This document shows, one piece after another, positions 51,370-62,300 of a stretch of DNA of 64,000 nt; the first letter of the stretch is position 1; each line of letters begins with the position of its first letter. Position numbers and translations under genes: made by a program. Source of the stretch: Maribacter litopenaei. Lineage in GTDB: Bacteria > Bacteroidota > Bacteroidia > Flavobacteriales > Flavobacteriaceae. The stretch spans positions 682,001 to 746,000 of the forward strand of contig NZ_CP104205.1 of assembly GCF_025244665.1 (NCBI RefSeq), given 5' to 3'. The notes beneath the pieces were generated by a model. The model saw only the letters and a program-made list of their open reading frames with translations, had not been told where the DNA came from and made no database searches.

Positions 51370-51994
51370 ATGTCCGGGTTAATAGGAAAGAAAGTAGGCA
51401 TGACCAGCATTTTTGACGAGAATGGAAAGAATATTCCATGTACCGTTATAGAGGCGGGGCCATGTGTAGTTACCCAAGTCAGAACCGAAGAGGTAGACGG
51501 GTATAATGCCCTTCAACTTGGTTTCGATGACAAGGCAGAAAAGCGTGCTAACAAGGCCGAATCTGGTCACTTTAAAAAGGCAGGTGCTTCTCCCAAGAAA
51601 AAAGTCGTTGAGTTCCAAGGTTTTGAAGGAGAGTATAAACTGGGAGACACTTTAGGTGTTGACTTGTTTGTAGAAGGAGAATTTGTGGATGTCATTGGTA
51701 CATCTAAAGGTAAAGGATTTCAGGGTGTGGTTAAAAGACACGGTTTTGGAGGTGTCGGTCAATCAACTCACGGTCAGCACAACAGACTTAGGGCTCCTGG
51801 TTCTATTGGTGCAGCCTCTTATCCCGCCGAGTTTTCAAAGGAATGAAAATGGCTGGTAGAATGGGTGGTGAAAAAGTCACAGTTCAGAACCTAAGGGTGT
51901 TGAAAGTAGTTCCGAGAGAAAAACCTTTTAGTATTAAAAGGATGTGTCCCTGGTCATAAAAAATGGGTACGTAACTATTCAAAGATGGCAGTAA
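51370..51994 (+). CDS. rplC: 50S ribosomal protein L3 (3 frameshifts)
   Basis: About 208 residues restored. [36 protein letters not shown] and [14 protein letters not shown] are characteristic. Lesions: 51827-51830 (CCAGA read as CCGA; true [17 protein letters not shown]), 51912-51917 (CCAGA read as CCGAGA; true [15 protein letters not shown]) and an A6 run at 51958-51963 that needs five. The stop TAA at 51992-51994 then overlaps the rplD ATG. L3 nucleates 50S assembly. Confidence 0.93.
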
Positions 51995-52627
51995 TGAAGG
52001 TAGCAGTTTTAGATATTAAAGGAAAAGATACTGGAAGAAAAGCTGAGCTTTCTGATAGTGTATTTGGAATCGAGCCTAACGAGCATGCGGTTTATCTCGG
52101 ATGTAAAACAATATTTGGCACACCAAAGACAAGGTACTCACAAGGCAAAGGAACGTGGTGAAATTGCAGGTAGTACTAGAAAGATTAAAAAGCAAAAGGG
52201 TACAGGTACCGCTAGAGCTGGTAGTATTAAATCTCCGGTCTTTAGAGGTGGTGGTAGAATATTTGGGCCACGGCCTAAGGATTACACTCAAAAACTTAAT
52301 AAAAACCTTAAGCGTTTAGCAAGAAAATCGGCATTGAGCATTAAGTCGAAGGACAATGCGATAATGGTGGTTGAGGACTTTGATTTTGATACTCCAAAGA
52401 CGAAGGATTTTGTAAATGTTTTAAAGTCATTGGGACTAGAAAACAAAAAGTCTTTAATAGTGTTGGGCGATTCAAATAAAGGCGTATATTTGTCTTCTCG
52501 TAATTTCAAGGGTTCTGATGTTATAACTAACTCAGAATTAAGCACTTATAAAATACTTAACGCATCAAATGTAGTATTGTTGGAGGGCTCTCTAGAAGGA
52601 ATCGAATCGAATTTAAATAATAAGTAG
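51994..52627 (+). CDS. rplD: 50S ribosomal protein L4 (1 frameshift)
   Basis: About 210 residues. [20 protein letters not shown] opens the protein; [20 protein letters not shown] is the exit-tunnel loop. The break at 52095-52100 reads TCTCGGA where V-Y-L-D-V-K-Q needs TCTGGA. Start overlaps the rplC stop (TAATG). Confidence 0.94.
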
Positions 52628-52631
52628 TATC

Positions 52632-52922
52632 ATGAGTGTGTTGATAAAACCAATTATAACGGAAAAAATGACTGCGGATAGCGAGTTGAACAACCGTTAC
52701 GGTTTCCTAGTTGATCCGAAGGCCAACAAGATTCAGATTAAGGATGCTGTTGAGGCTACTTATGGTGTTTCGGTTAAGAAAGTTAGAACAATGAATTATG
52801 GGCCAACAAGAAAGACCAGATATACAAAAACTGGTATTCAGCATGGTAAGACAAACGCTACAAAAAAGGCGATTGTTGATGTTGTGGAAGGTGATATAAT
52901 TGATTTTTACAGTAATCTATAA
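52632..52922 (+). CDS. rplW: 50S ribosomal protein L23
   Basis: Intact 96-residue L23, located at the peptide exit. MSVLIKPIITEKMTADSE and the loop MNYGPTRKTRYTKTG are family-typical. Contains an intact CCAGA (followed by TA) at about 52815. Confidence 0.96.
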   Translation: MSVLIKPIITEKMTADSELNNRYGFLVDPKANKIQIKDAVEATYGVSVKKVRTMNYGPTRKTRYTKTGIQHGKTNATKKAIVDVVEGDIIDFYSNL

Positions 52923-52931
52923 AGACAAGAA

Positions 52932-53755
52932 ATGTCAGTTAGAAAATTAAAACCAATCACTCCTGGGCAGCGTTTTAGAGTAGTAAACGGGTTTGACGCC
53001 ATTACTACTGATAAGCCGGAGAAAAGCTTGCTTGCTCCGTTAAAAAAGTCGGGAGGTAGAAACAGTCAAGGAAAGATGACCATACGCCAAAAAGGTGGTG
53101 GGCATAAAAGAAGGTATCGTGTAATCGATTTTAAAAGGGATAAGCAAGATGTTGCCGCTACCGTAAAATCGATTGAGTACGATCCAAACAGAACAGCATT
53201 TATTGCTCTTTTGGAATATGCTGATGGTGAAAAGAGATATGTTGTTGCTCAAAATGGGCTGAAAGTAGACCAGCAGGTTGCTGCCGGTGCCGGTTCAGCA
53301 CCGAAATTGGAAACGCACTACCACTTAGTGAGATTCCATTGGGTACAATTATTTCATGTATTGAATTGCGTCCTGGTCAGGGTGCTGTGATGGCAAGAAG
53401 TGCAGGTACTTTTGCACAGTTGATGGCAAAGGATGGAAAATTTGTGACCGTGAAAATGCCTTCCGGAGAAACAAGATTGGTTTTGTCTTCTTGTATGGCG
53501 ACCATAGGTGCGGTTTCTAATTCAGATCATCAGTTGTTGGTTTCCGGTAAAGCTGGTAGAAGTAGATGGTTGGGCAGAAGACCAAGGACTAGACCTGTGG
53601 CTATGAACCCTGTGGATCACCCAATGGGTGGTGGTGAAGGAAGGGCTTCCGGTGGTCATCCAAGATCTAGAAACGGCGTTCCTGCAAAAGGTTATAGAAC
53701 TCGTTCTAAAACCAAGAGTACCAATAAGTATATAATAGAACGTAGAAAGAAATAA
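52932..53755 (+). CDS. rplB: 50S ribosomal protein L2 (1 frameshift)
   Basis: About 274 residues. [38 protein letters not shown] and the peptidyl-transferase-proximal [20 protein letters not shown] are present. The break at 53301-53304 reads CCGA where [11 protein letters not shown] needs CCAGA. Confidence 0.95.
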
Positions 53756-53768
53756 AAAGTAGAAAGAA

Positions 53769-54047
53769 ATGGCACGTTCACTAAAAAAAGGACCTTACGT
53801 TCATTACAGTTTAGATAAGAAGATTCAGGATAGTGTTTCTTCCGGCAAGAAGTCCGTTATTAAAACATGGTCTAGAGCATCAATGATTACTCCAGATTTT
53901 GTAGGTCTTACAATTGCTGTACATAATGGTAAACAATTTGTACCTGTTTTCGTAACCGAGAACATGGTTGGACATAAATTAGGAGAATTTTCACCTACAA
54001 GATCTTTTAGGGGTCATGCTGGTGCAAAGAATAAAGGTAAGAAGTAA
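53769..54047 (+). CDS. rpsS: 30S ribosomal protein S19
   Basis: Intact 92 residues. [19 protein letters not shown] and [17 protein letters not shown] are S19 signatures. Confidence 0.97.
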   Translation: MARSLKKGPYVHYSLDKKIQDSVSSGKKSVIKTWSRASMITPDFVGLTIAVHNGKQFVPVFVTENMVGHKLGEFSPTRSFRGHAGAKNKGKK

Positions 54048-54050
54048 GCT

Positions 54051-54458
54051 ATGGGAGTTCGTAAAAAAGAAATGGCCGAAAGAATTAAGGCTGAAAAGCA
54101 GAAAGTGGCTTTCGCTAAATTGAACAATTGTCCTACTTCGCCACGAAAAATGAGGCTTGTAGCTGATTTGGTTCGTGGGGAGAAGGTTGAAAGGGCGCTT
54201 GCTATATTGAGGTTTAATCCTAAGGAGGCTTCTAGGAAGTTGGAAAAGCTTTTGCTTTCGGCTTTGGCAAATTGGCAAGCTAAGAATGAGGATGCCAGTT
54301 TGGAGGATGCTGATTTGGTTGTTGCGGAAATTCGTGTGGATAGTGGGGCAATGCTAAAAAGGTTGCGTCCAGCTCCACAAGGTAGGGCACATAGGATAAG
54401 AAAACGTTCAAACCATGTTACCTTGGTTTTGGGGTCTAACAATAATACAGAAAGCTAG
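54051..54458 (+). CDS. rplV: 50S ribosomal protein L22
   Basis: Intact 135 residues. [20 protein letters not shown] and the tunnel-lining hairpin [20 protein letters not shown] are present; no known macrolide-resistance change is obvious. Confidence 0.96.
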   Translation: MGVRKKEMAERIKAEKQKVAFAKLNNCPTSPRKMRLVADLVRGEKVERALAILRFNPKEASRKLEKLLLSALANWQAKNEDASLEDADLVVAEIRVDSGAMLKRLRPAPQGRAHRIRKRSNHVTLVLGSNNNTES

Positions 54459-54459
54459 A

Positions 54460-55174
54460 ATGGGACAGAAAACAAATCCAATAGGAAATCGTCTTGGAAT
54501 TATCAGGGGATGGGAATCTAACTGGTACGGAGGAAATGATTATGGAGATAAATTGGCCGAGGACGATAAAATACGAAAGTATATCCATGCCAGGCTTTCC
54601 AAAGCAAGTGTTTCTCGTGTTATCATTGAAAGAACACTTAAGTTGATTACTGTTACCGTTACTACTGCCAGGACCTGGTATTATTATTGGTAAAGGGGGT
54701 CAAGAAGTTGACAAATTAAAGGAGGAGCTTAAGAAGATTACCAATAAAGAGGTTCAGATCAATATTTACGAGATCAAGAGGCCTGAGTTGGATGCCAATC
54801 TTGTAGCAGCTAGTATTGCTCGTCAAATCGAAAGTAGAATTTCTTTCAGAAGAGCTATAAAAATGGCGATTGCGGCCGCTATGAGAATGAACGCAGAGGG
54901 AATTAAGGTTCAGATTTCAGGAAGGTTGAACGGTGCTGAAATGGCTCGTTCGGAATCTTACAAAGAGGGAAGAATTCCATTGTCCACTTTTAGGGCCGAT
55001 ATAGACTATGCACTTCAAGAGGCTCAAACCACTTATGGAAAGTTAGGTATAAAGGTTTGGATCATGAAGGGAGAAGTTTATGGAAAAAGAGAGCTTTCCC
55101 CATTAACTGGAATGCAAAAAGGACAGTCTTCCAAACCTGGAAAGCAAGAAGGTGCCGAGAAAGCCCCGTCGTAG
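54460..55174 (+). CDS. rpsC: 30S ribosomal protein S3 (1 frameshift)
   Basis: About 238 residues. Start at [20 protein letters not shown], one base after the rplV stop. The break at 54668-54673 reads CCAGGA where T-A-R-P-G-I-I-I-G-K needs CCAGA; this falls in the KH-domain GIIIGKGG loop. The C-terminal [18 protein letters not shown] follows. Confidence 0.95.
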
Positions 55175-55202
55175 AAAGTAATAATTAAAGAAGTAGAGAA
55201 AA

Positions 55203-55628
55203 ATGTTACAACCAAAAAGAACGAAGTTCCGAAAAATGCAGAAAGGCCGGATGAAAGGCATTGCCGGTAGAGGGCATCAACTTTCAAATGGTATGTTCGG
55301 AATAAAATCTATGGACTCTTCTTTTTTGACTTCCCGTCAAATTGAAGCTGCTCGTATCGCTGCTACAAGATATATGAAAAGGGAAGGTCAATTATGGATA
55401 AAAATATTCCCGGACAAACCTATCACCAAAAAGCCTTTGGAGGTACGTATGGGTAAAGGTAAAGGTGCTCCGGAATACTTTGTTGCGGTCGTTAAGCCGG
55501 GACGTGTAATGTTTGAAATTGCCGGAGTGTCTATAGACATTGCCAAGGAAGCATTAAGACTAGCAGCTCAAAAACTTCCTGTAAGAACAAAATTCATTGT
55601 TGCAAGAGATTATACAGTTGACAATTAA
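55203..55628 (+). CDS. rplP: 50S ribosomal protein L16
   Basis: Intact 141 residues. [19 protein letters not shown] and the conserved [19 protein letters not shown] are present. Confidence 0.97.
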   Translation: MLQPKRTKFRKMQKGRMKGIAGRGHQLSNGMFGIKSMDSSFLTSRQIEAARIAATRYMKREGQLWIKIFPDKPITKKPLEVRMGKGKGAPEYFVAVVKPGRVMFEIAGVSIDIAKEALRLAAQKLPVRTKFIVARDYTVDN

Positions 55629-55640
55629 TCGTAGGAAATC

Positions 55641-55832
55641 ATGAAAAATCAAGAAATTAAAGAATTGTCTGTTGAAGGACTTACGGAAAAACTGGCAGAG
55701 TATAAAAAGCAACATGCAGACTTAAAAATGGCTCATTTTGTGACTCCATTGGAAAACCCACTTCAAATTAGAAAGGTGAGAAGAACTGTTGCAAGATTGG
55801 CTACTGAATTAACTAAAAGGGAAAACCAATAA
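55641..55832 (+). CDS. rpmC: 50S ribosomal protein L29
   Basis: Intact 63 residues, two-helix L29 ([33 protein letters not shown]). It has the usual position between L16 and S17. Confidence 0.96.
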   Translation: MKNQEIKELSVEGLTEKLAEYKKQHADLKMAHFVTPLENPLQIRKVRRTVARLATELTKRENQ

Positions 55833-55845
55833 TTGGTTCTGCTTT

Positions 55846-56103
55846 ATGGAAAAAAGAAACTTAAGAAAGGAAAGAATCGGGGTAGTAACCAGTGACAAAA
55901 TGGAAAAGTCCATTGTTGTGTCAGAGGTTAAGAGAGTTAAGCACCCTATGTACGGTAAGTTCGTTTTGAAAACAAAGAAATATGTTGCTCATGACGAAAA
56001 GAACGATTGTAATATTGGGGATACCGTAAAGATTATGGAGACACGTCCTATGAGCAAGACCAAGTGTTGGAGGTTAGTAGAAATCTTAGAAAGAGCTAAA
56101 TAA
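55846..56103 (+). CDS. rpsQ: 30S ribosomal protein S17
   Basis: Intact 85 residues. [19 protein letters not shown] and [20 protein letters not shown] are S17 signatures. Confidence 0.97.
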   Translation: MEKRNLRKERIGVVTSDKMEKSIVVSEVKRVKHPMYGKFVLKTKKYVAHDEKNDCNIGDTVKIMETRPMSKTKCWRLVEILERAK

Positions 56104-56106
56104 GTT

Positions 56107-56476
56107 ATGTTACAGCAAGAATCTAGATTAAAGGTAGCAGATAATACCGGAGCTAAGGAAGTTTTAACTATCCGAGTTCTTGGTGGTACAAAGAGGAGAT
56201 ATGCCTCTATTGGTGATAAGATAGTAGTTACCGTTAAGGAAGCTACTCCGAACGGGGGTATCAAAAAAGGTGCGGTTTCTACAGCTGTGGTTGTTAGGAT
56301 CAAGAAAGAGGTCAGAAGACCGAGACGGTTCTTACATACGATTTGATGACAACGCTTGTGTGTTATTGAACCCTGCCGGAGAAATGCGAGGTACTCGTGT
56401 TTTTAGTCCCGTTGCTAGAGAGCTAAGGGATAAGCAGTTTATGAAAATTGTTTCATTGGCCCCTGAGGTACTATAA
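56107..56476 (+). CDS. rplN: 50S ribosomal protein L14 (1 frameshift)
   Basis: About 122 residues. [20 protein letters not shown] and [20 protein letters not shown] are typical. The break at 56320-56325 reads CCGAGA where V-R-R-P-D-G-S-Y-I-R needs CCAGA. A Ser replaces the usual Gly in [11 protein letters not shown]; this may be a true variant or another base error. Confidence 0.95.
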
Positions 56477-56480
56477 TTAG

Positions 56481-56804
56481 ATGATCAAGATGAAGAAGTT
56501 AAAGATAAAAACAGGAGATACGGTAAGGGTTATTTACGGTGATCATAAAGGATCAGAGGGAAAAGTATTATCCGTAAGTCTTGAAAAGAATAAGGCCATT
56601 GTAGAGGGAGTAAACGTGGTTTCTAAACATGAGAAGCCCAGTGCGCAGAACCCGCAAGGTGGTATCGTGAAAAAGGAGGCATTAATCCATATTTCCAATC
56701 TATCGTTGATTGACTCAAAATCTGGTGAAACAACAAGAGTGGGTTACGAGGTAAGGGATGGAAAGAAAGTTAGGGTTTCCAAGAAATCAAATGAAGTAAT
56801 ATAG
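56481..56804 (+). CDS. rplX: 50S ribosomal protein L24
   Basis: Intact 107 residues. [20 protein letters not shown] with the KOW motif is at the N-terminus. An in-frame ATG at 56490 would give 104 residues and fits the family start better. Confidence 0.96.
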   Translation: MIKMKKLKIKTGDTVRVIYGDHKGSEGKVLSVSLEKNKAIVEGVNVVSKHEKPSAQNPQGGIVKKEALIHISNLSLIDSKSGETTRVGYEVRDGKKVRVSKKSNEVI

Positions 56805-56806
56805 TT

Positions 56807-57358
56807 ATGGCTTACGTTGCAAGATTAAAGAAAGAATATAAAGATCGCATCATAGCGGCCTTGACCGAAGAATTTGGTTACAAAAACGTAATGCAAGTTC
56901 CAAAATTGGAAAAAATTGTTGTGAGCAGAGGTGTTGGTGCAGCCGTGGCCGATAAAAAGCTTATTGACCATGCTGTGGACGAAATGACTATGATCACAGG
57001 TCAAAAGGCAGTTGCAACAATGTCAAAAAAGGACGTTGCGGCATTTAAATTGAGAAAGGGAATGCCAATTGGTGCCAAGGTTACATTGCGTGGTGATCGT
57101 ATGTATGAATTTTTGGACAGATTGGTTACTTCCGCGCTTCCTAGGGTTCGAGATTTTCAAGGTATCAAGGCTACTGGTTTTGATGGGCGTGGAAATTATA
57201 ACTTAGGAATTACAGAACAAATTATCTTCCCTGAAATAAATATTGATAAAATCAACAGGATTAATGGGATGGATGTGACATTTGTTACCTCTGCCGAAAC
57301 GGACAAGGAAGCAAAATCATTACTAACAGAATTAGGATTACCTTTTAAAAAGAACTAG
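56807..57358 (+). CDS. rplE: 50S ribosomal protein L5
   Basis: Intact 183 residues. [17 protein letters not shown] and [20 protein letters not shown] are L5 signatures; it binds 5S rRNA. Confidence 0.97.
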   Translation: MAYVARLKKEYKDRIIAALTEEFGYKNVMQVPKLEKIVVSRGVGAAVADKKLIDHAVDEMTMITGQKAVATMSKKDVAAFKLRKGMPIGAKVTLRGDRMYEFLDRLVTSALPRVRDFQGIKATGFDGRGNYNLGITEQIIFPEINIDKINRINGMDVTFVTSAETDKEAKSLLTELGLPFKKN

Positions 57359-57359
57359 A

Positions 57360-57629
57360 ATGGCTAAAGAATCAATGAAGGCCCGCGAGAGAAAAAGGGC
57401 AAAGACTGTAGCTAAATATGCTGAAAAGCGCAAAGCTTTAAAAGAAGCTGGCGATTATGAGGCACTACAGAAATTGCCAAAAAATGCCTCTCCCGTACGT
57501 ATGCACAATAGATGTAAACTTACTGGAAGACCAAAAGGTTACATGAGGACTTTTGGAATCTCAAGGGTTATGTTCAGAGAAATGGCAAACCAAGGTTTGA
57601 TACCTGGAGTTAAAAAAGCCAGCTGGTAG
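57360..57629 (+). CDS. rpsN: 30S ribosomal protein S14
   Basis: Intact 89 residues of the zinc-independent form: no CxxC pairs, and the end is [20 protein letters not shown]. Starts one base after the rplE stop. Confidence 0.97.
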   Translation: MAKESMKARERKRAKTVAKYAEKRKALKEAGDYEALQKLPKNASPVRMHNRCKLTGRPKGYMRTFGISRVMFREMANQGLIPGVKKASW

Positions 57630-57697
57630 AATAATAGGATTAATAACTGGTTTCAGGTTTAGCGCAGTGCTAAAAACCGTCACCGAATTATATATAA

Positions 57698-58096
57698 ATG
57701 GTAACAGATACTATAGCAGATTATCTAACAAGGGTTAGAAACGCGAGTAGGGCAGGACATAGAGTCGTGGAAATCCCTGCGTCCAATTTGAAAAAGGAAA
57801 TTACTAAAATATTATTCGACCAAGGATATATTTTAAGCTACAAGTTCGAGGATGATAAGGTTCAGGGTACTATAAAAATTGCTTTGAAGTATGATAAGTT
57901 GACTAAAGAGCCTGTAATAAAGAAGATAGAGCGTATTAGTAAGCCAGGTTTGAGAAAGTATGCCTCTAACGATAACCTCCCTAGGATCCTAAATGGATTG
58001 GGAATTGCAATTGTTTCTACTTCTCACGGTGTAATGACAAGTAAACAAGCAAAGGCGGAAAACGTTGGTGGCGAGGTTTTATGCTACGTATATTAA
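57698..58096 (+). CDS. rpsH: 30S ribosomal protein S8
   Basis: Intact 132 residues. MVTDTIADYLTRVRNASRAG and GIAIVSTSHGVMTSKQAK are typical. A 68-base gap precedes it, the second longest in the cluster; nothing clear is seen there. Confidence 0.97.
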   Translation: MVTDTIADYLTRVRNASRAGHRVVEIPASNLKKEITKILFDQGYILSYKFEDDKVQGTIKIALKYDKLTKEPVIKKIERISKPGLRKYASNDNLPRILNGLGIAIVSTSHGVMTSKQAKAENVGGEVLCYVY

Positions 58097-58113
58097 TTGA
58101 AAAGAGTTAGAAG

Positions 58114-58656
58114 ATGTCTAGAATAGGAAATAATCCGATAGCGATACCGGAAGGAGTAACCATAGAGGTCAAAGAAAACGAAATTACCGTAAAGGGTAAA
58201 TTAGGAGAATTGACTCAGGATTTCTCCGGGGTAGATGTGAAAGTAGAAGATGGACAAGCTTTTGTGACAAGGCCGTCTGACTCCAAGGAGCATAAAGCTA
58301 AGCACGGTTTGTACAGAGCTTTGATTTTGAACATGGTTAAGGGTGTATCTCAAGGGTGGATCAAAGAATTGGAGTTGGTAGGTGTAGGTTACCGAGCCAG
58401 TAATCAGGGTCAAAAACTTGATTTGGCACTAGGTTTTTCCCACAATATTGTTTTTGATCTAGCACCGGAGGTGAAAGTCGAAACGATTTCAGAAAAAGGT
58501 AAAAACCCAATAGTAAAACTAACCTCTCACGATAAGCAGTTGGTTGGTCATATAGCGGCAAAAATTAGATCTTTCCGCAAGCCTGAGCCTTATAAAGGAA
58601 AAGGTGTCAAATTTGTGGGTGAACAATTAAGAAGAAAAGCAGGTAAATCGGCTTAA
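58114..58656 (+). CDS. rplF: 50S ribosomal protein L6
   Basis: Intact 180 residues. [19 protein letters not shown] and the C-terminal [20 protein letters not shown] are L6 signatures. Confidence 0.97.
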   Translation: MSRIGNNPIAIPEGVTIEVKENEITVKGKLGELTQDFSGVDVKVEDGQAFVTRPSDSKEHKAKHGLYRALILNMVKGVSQGWIKELELVGVGYRASNQGQKLDLALGFSHNIVFDLAPEVKVETISEKGKNPIVKLTSHDKQLVGHIAAKIRSFRKPEPYKGKGVKFVGEQLRRKAGKSA

Positions 58657-58666
58657 TAAAAGTATT

Positions 58667-59023
58667 ATGGGATTATCAAAAACACAAAGAAAGTATAGAA
58701 TTCGAAGGAGAATCCGTAAGGTTTCCAATGGAACTGCCGAAAGGCCAAGATTATCTGTCTTTAGAAGTAACAGCGAAATCTATGCACAATTGATAGACGA
58801 TGATAAAGGTGTTACTTTAGCTGCTGCTTCATCAAGGGATAAGGATATAGCATCTGCAAAAGGAAACAAAACTGAAATTGCTGCACTTGTAGGCAAATCT
58901 ATTGCTGAAAAGTCAAAAGCTGCAGGTATTGAGAAGGTTGCATTCGATAGAGGTGGAAATCTTTACCATGGTCGAGTAAAGTCTTTGGCAGAAGGTGCAA
59001 GGGAAGCAGGTTTAAAATTCTAA
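58667..59023 (+). CDS. rplR: 50S ribosomal protein L18
   Basis: Intact 118 residues. [20 protein letters not shown] and [20 protein letters not shown] identify L18, a 5S rRNA-binding protein. Confidence 0.97.
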   Translation: MGLSKTQRKYRIRRRIRKVSNGTAERPRLSVFRSNSEIYAQLIDDDKGVTLAAASSRDKDIASAKGNKTEIAALVGKSIAEKSKAAGIEKVAFDRGGNLYHGRVKSLAEGAREAGLKF

Positions 59024-59032
59024 ATAAGAGGT

Positions 59033-59557
59033 ATGTTCCAAAAGTATAAAAACGTAGAAACAGTTAAACCAGGTGGTTTAGATCTTAAAGATAGATTGGT
59101 AGGCGTTCAACGTGTTACAAAAGTTACTAAAGGTGGTAGAGCATTTGGTTTTTCTGCTATTGTGGTTGTTGGTGATGAAAATGGTGTTGTAGGACACGGT
59201 CTTGGAAAGTCTAAAGAAGTGGCTACAGCAATTGCAAAAGCCATTGAAGACGGTAAAAAGAATTTGATTCGTATTCCTTTGAACAAGGGTACATTGCCTC
59301 ACGAACAGAAAGGTAAATACGGTGGTGCACGAGTATACATACAACCGGCCTCACACGGTACCGGTGTAATCGCTGGTGGAGCCGTAAGAGCGGTATTGGA
59401 AGCGGTAGGTGTACACGATGTATTATCTAAATCCCAAGGGTCTTCTAATCCTCACAACGTTGTAAAGGCAACATTTGATGCTTTGCTACAATTAAGGGAT
59501 GCCAAGACAATTTCAGAGCAAAGAGGAATTTCCTTGGAGAAGGTGTTTAAAGGTTAA
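59033..59557 (+). CDS. rpsE: 30S ribosomal protein S5
   Basis: Intact 174 residues. [20 protein letters not shown] and [20 protein letters not shown] are S5 signatures. Confidence 0.97.
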   Translation: MFQKYKNVETVKPGGLDLKDRLVGVQRVTKVTKGGRAFGFSAIVVVGDENGVVGHGLGKSKEVATAIAKAIEDGKKNLIRIPLNKGTLPHEQKGKYGGARVYIQPASHGTGVIAGGAVRAVLEAVGVHDVLSKSQGSSNPHNVVKATFDALLQLRDAKTISEQRGISLEKVFKG

Positions 59558-59568
59558 GACAATTTATT

Positions 59569-59748
59569 ATGGCAAAGATAAAAGTAAAACAAGTTAAGAG
59601 CGGTATCAAAAAACCTCAGAATCAAAAAAGGACTTTGGAGGCTCTTGGACTAAAAAGAATAGGCCAGGTTGTTGAGCACGATGCTACTCCTAATATTCTT
59701 GGAATGATAAATAAAGTTAAACATTTGGTTTCTACTGAAGAAGCTTAA
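59569..59748 (+). CDS. rpmD: 50S ribosomal protein L30
   Basis: A 59-residue intact frame beginning MAKIKVKQVKSGIKKPQ, with LEALGLKRIGQVVEHD, the L30 signature. It is the expected gene between S5 and L15; spacing is 11 nt on each side. Confidence 0.95.
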   Translation: MAKIKVKQVKSGIKKPQNQKRTLEALGLKRIGQVVEHDATPNILGMINKVKHLVSTEEA

Positions 59749-59759
59749 ATATAGATCTA

Positions 59760-60211
59760 ATGAACTTAAGTAATCTAAAACCTGCAGAAGGTTCCGTAAA
59801 TAGAGATGGTAAACGTTTAGGTAGAGGACAAGGCTCGGTAAAGGGGGTACTGCTGCAAGAGGGCACAAGGGTGCTAAATCTAGATCTGGTTACTCTAAGA
59901 AAATCGGATTCGAGGGTGGTCAAATGCCATTACAGAGACGTGTCCCTAAATTTGGTTTTACCAATATCAATAGAAAGGAATACAAAGGAATCAATCTTGG
60001 TAAGTTACAAGAGCTTGTTGATTCCAAAGTTATTAAGGATACTGTTTCTTTCGAAAATTTGGTTGAAAACGGTGTAGTTGATAAAAACGATATGGTTAAA
60101 ATTTTAGGTGGTGGTGAGTTAAAAACAGCGCTTAAAGTATCGGTACATAAATTTACTGCTTCTGCAAAGGCTGCAATTGAAGCTGCGGGTGGTGAAGCAA
60201 TAAGTTTATAA
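59760..60211 (+). CDS. rplO: 50S ribosomal protein L15 (1 frameshift)
   Basis: About 150 residues. MNLSNLKPAEGSVNRDGKRL and GFEGGQMPLQRRVPKFGF are typical. The break at 59834-59837 reads TCGG where G-Q-G-S-G-K-G-G-T needs TCTGG. An undamaged TCTGG (CCAGATC on the other strand) stands about 50 bases further on in the same gene. Confidence 0.95.
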
Positions 60212-60225
60212 GTAGCAACGGGAAC

Positions 60226-61569
60226 ATGAAGAAATTTATTGATACAATATCCAATATTTGGAAGATAGAGGAACTAAGGAATAGGATAGTGATTACCCTT
60301 GGGCTTCTTTTGGTATATAGATTTGGATGCCAAATAGTTCTTCCAGGTATTGATTCTACACAATTGGGCGGTCTTGCAGACGGTACTGATAAGGGTATTT
60401 TTGGTCTTTTGAACGCTTTTACGGGAGGGGCTTTTGCCAATGCTTCCGTATTTGCATTAGGTATCATGCCTTACATATCTGCCTCCATTGTGGTCCAATT
60501 AATGGGTATTGCCATTCCGTACCTACAAAAATTACAAAAGGAAGGGGAAAGTGGTAGAAAGACCATCAATCAAATTACCCGTTGGTTGACAATAGGTATT
60601 TGTATTGTACAGGCTCCTGCCTATTTGTATGGTCTAGGTGCCTTTGGTGTGCCGAGACAGTGCATTTGTACTTGGTAAAGGATTGGATTTTATGATTCCA
60701 GCTGTAATCATATTGGTTTCGGGCTGCGTATTTGCCATGTGGTTGGGCGAGAAAATTACAGATAAAGGTATTGGTAACGGTATTTCGTTGTTGATAATGA
60801 TTGGAATTATAGCAACAATGCCTCAGTCATTTGTTCAAGAATTTGTATCGAGAACAACCAATAATAATGGTGGTTTAATGTTCATTCTTATAGAGGTTAT
60901 TGTTTGGTTCCTTGTAATTTTGGCAAGTGTGTTGTTGGTTATGGCTACACGTCAAATTCCGGTTCAGTATGCAAGAAGAACTGCTTCGGAGGATACGAAA
61001 AGAACGTTATGGGTTCTAGACAGTACATACCACTAAAATTGAATGCTTCAGGTGTAATGCCTATTATTTTTGCTCAAGCGATAATGTTCGTTCCTGGAAT
61101 GATAGGTGGTGCTTTTGATGACACATCCTTTGGACAGTGGATGCAAGTACAGTTTAGTGATATTTTTGGATGGGCTTACAACCTTCTGTTCGCCTTCTTA
61201 ATTATAATATTCACCTACTTCTATACTGCTATTACTGTTCCAACGAACAAAATGGCTGATGATTTAAAAAGGAGTGGTGGTTTTATCCCTGGAATTAGGC
61301 CTGGGAAGGAAACTGGAGATTATTTGGATAAAATTATGTCATTAATTACGTTACCTGGATCTATATTTTTAGCTTTGCTGGCCGTTTTACCGGCAATAGT
61401 GGTAAAATTATTGGATGTACAGGCCGGTTGGGCATTGTTTTATGGAGGTACATCCCTATTGATTATGGTCGGTGTGGCAATTGATACTGTACAACAGGTA
61501 AATTCTTACCTATTGAATAGACATTATGACGGATTAATGAAAACCGGAAAAAATAGAAAAGTAGCATAG
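60226..61569 (+). CDS. secY: Preprotein translocase subunit SecY (2 frameshifts)
   Basis: The ten-helix channel of the Sec translocon, about 448 residues. LGIMPYISASIVVQLM, the cytoplasmic TNNNGGLMF region, ARRTASGGYEKNVMGSRQYI and IPGIRPGKETGDYL-like FIPGIRPGKETGDYLDKI are present. Breaks: 60652-60657 (CCAGA read as CCGAGA; true FGVPDSAFVLGKG) and 60985-60990 (TCTGGA read as TCGGA; true TASGGYEKN). It is an essential single-copy gene, so two real breaks are not plausible. Confidence 0.95.
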
Positions 61570-61572
61570 TTT

Positions 61573-61788
61573 ATGGCTAAACAGGCAGCGATAGAACAAG
61601 ATGGATCCATTATAGAGGCATTGTCTAATGCAATGTTTCGTGTAGAATTGGAAAATGGACATGTGGTTACAGCGCATATTTCAGGTAAGATGCGCATGCA
61701 TTATATAAAATTATTACCTGGAGATAAGGTTAAATTGGAAATGAGTCCGTACGACCTTACCAAAGCAAGAATTACTTATAGATACTAA
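61573..61788 (+). CDS. infA: Translation initiation factor IF-1
   Basis: Intact 71-residue OB-fold IF-1 ([39 protein letters not shown]). Three bases after secY. Confidence 0.97.
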   Translation: MAKQAAIEQDGSIIEALSNAMFRVELENGHVVTAHISGKMRMHYIKLLPGDKVKLEMSPYDLTKARITYRY

Positions 61789-61797
61789 GATAGCAAG

Positions 61798-61914
61798 ATG
61801 AAAGTAAGAGCATCAGTAAAAAAGAGAAGTGCCGACTGCAAGATTGTTCGCAGAAAAGGCAGATTGTACGTAATCAACAAAAAGAATCCTAGATTTAAAC
61901 AAAGACAAGGGTAG
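61798..61914 (+). CDS. rpmJ: 50S ribosomal protein L36
   Basis: A 38-residue frame [20 protein letters not shown] ending NPRFKQRQG, the L36 sequence. Only one of the zinc-ligand Cys positions of classical L36 is seen (DCKIVRR), fitting the zinc-free form. It overlaps neither neighbour. Confidence 0.96.
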   Translation: MKVRASVKKRSADCKIVRRKGRLYVINKKNPRFKQRQG

Positions 61915-61916
61915 TT

Positions 61917-62291
61917 ATGGCAAGAATCGCGGGTATTGATATACCAAAACAAAAAAGGGGCGTAATCGCCTTGACCTATATTTACGGAATAGGAAAGAGC
62001 AGGGCCAAGGAAATTTTAGAGAAAGCCCAAGTTAGTGAGGATACAAAAGTTTCTGACTGGAACGACGATGAAATAGGTCGTATTAGGGATGCGGTTTCTT
62101 CCTATACTATTGAAGGTGAGTTGCGTTCAGAAATTCAATTGAACATTAAACGATTAATGGACATTGGATGCTATAGAGGTATACGTCATAGAGCTGGCTT
62201 GCCATTAAGAGGTCAACGTACAAAAAACAACTCTAGGACAAGAAAAGGAAAGAGAAAAACAGTTGCTAACAAGAAGAAAGCTACTAAATAA
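61917..62291 (+). CDS. rpsM: 30S ribosomal protein S13
   Basis: Intact 124 residues. [20 protein letters not shown] and [20 protein letters not shown] are S13 signatures. Confidence 0.97.
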   Translation: MARIAGIDIPKQKRGVIALTYIYGIGKSRAKEILEKAQVSEDTKVSDWNDDEIGRIRDAVSSYTIEGELRSEIQLNIKRLMDIGCYRGIRHRAGLPLRGQRTKNNSRTRKGKRKTVANKKKATK

Positions 62292-62300
62292 TAGATAGTT

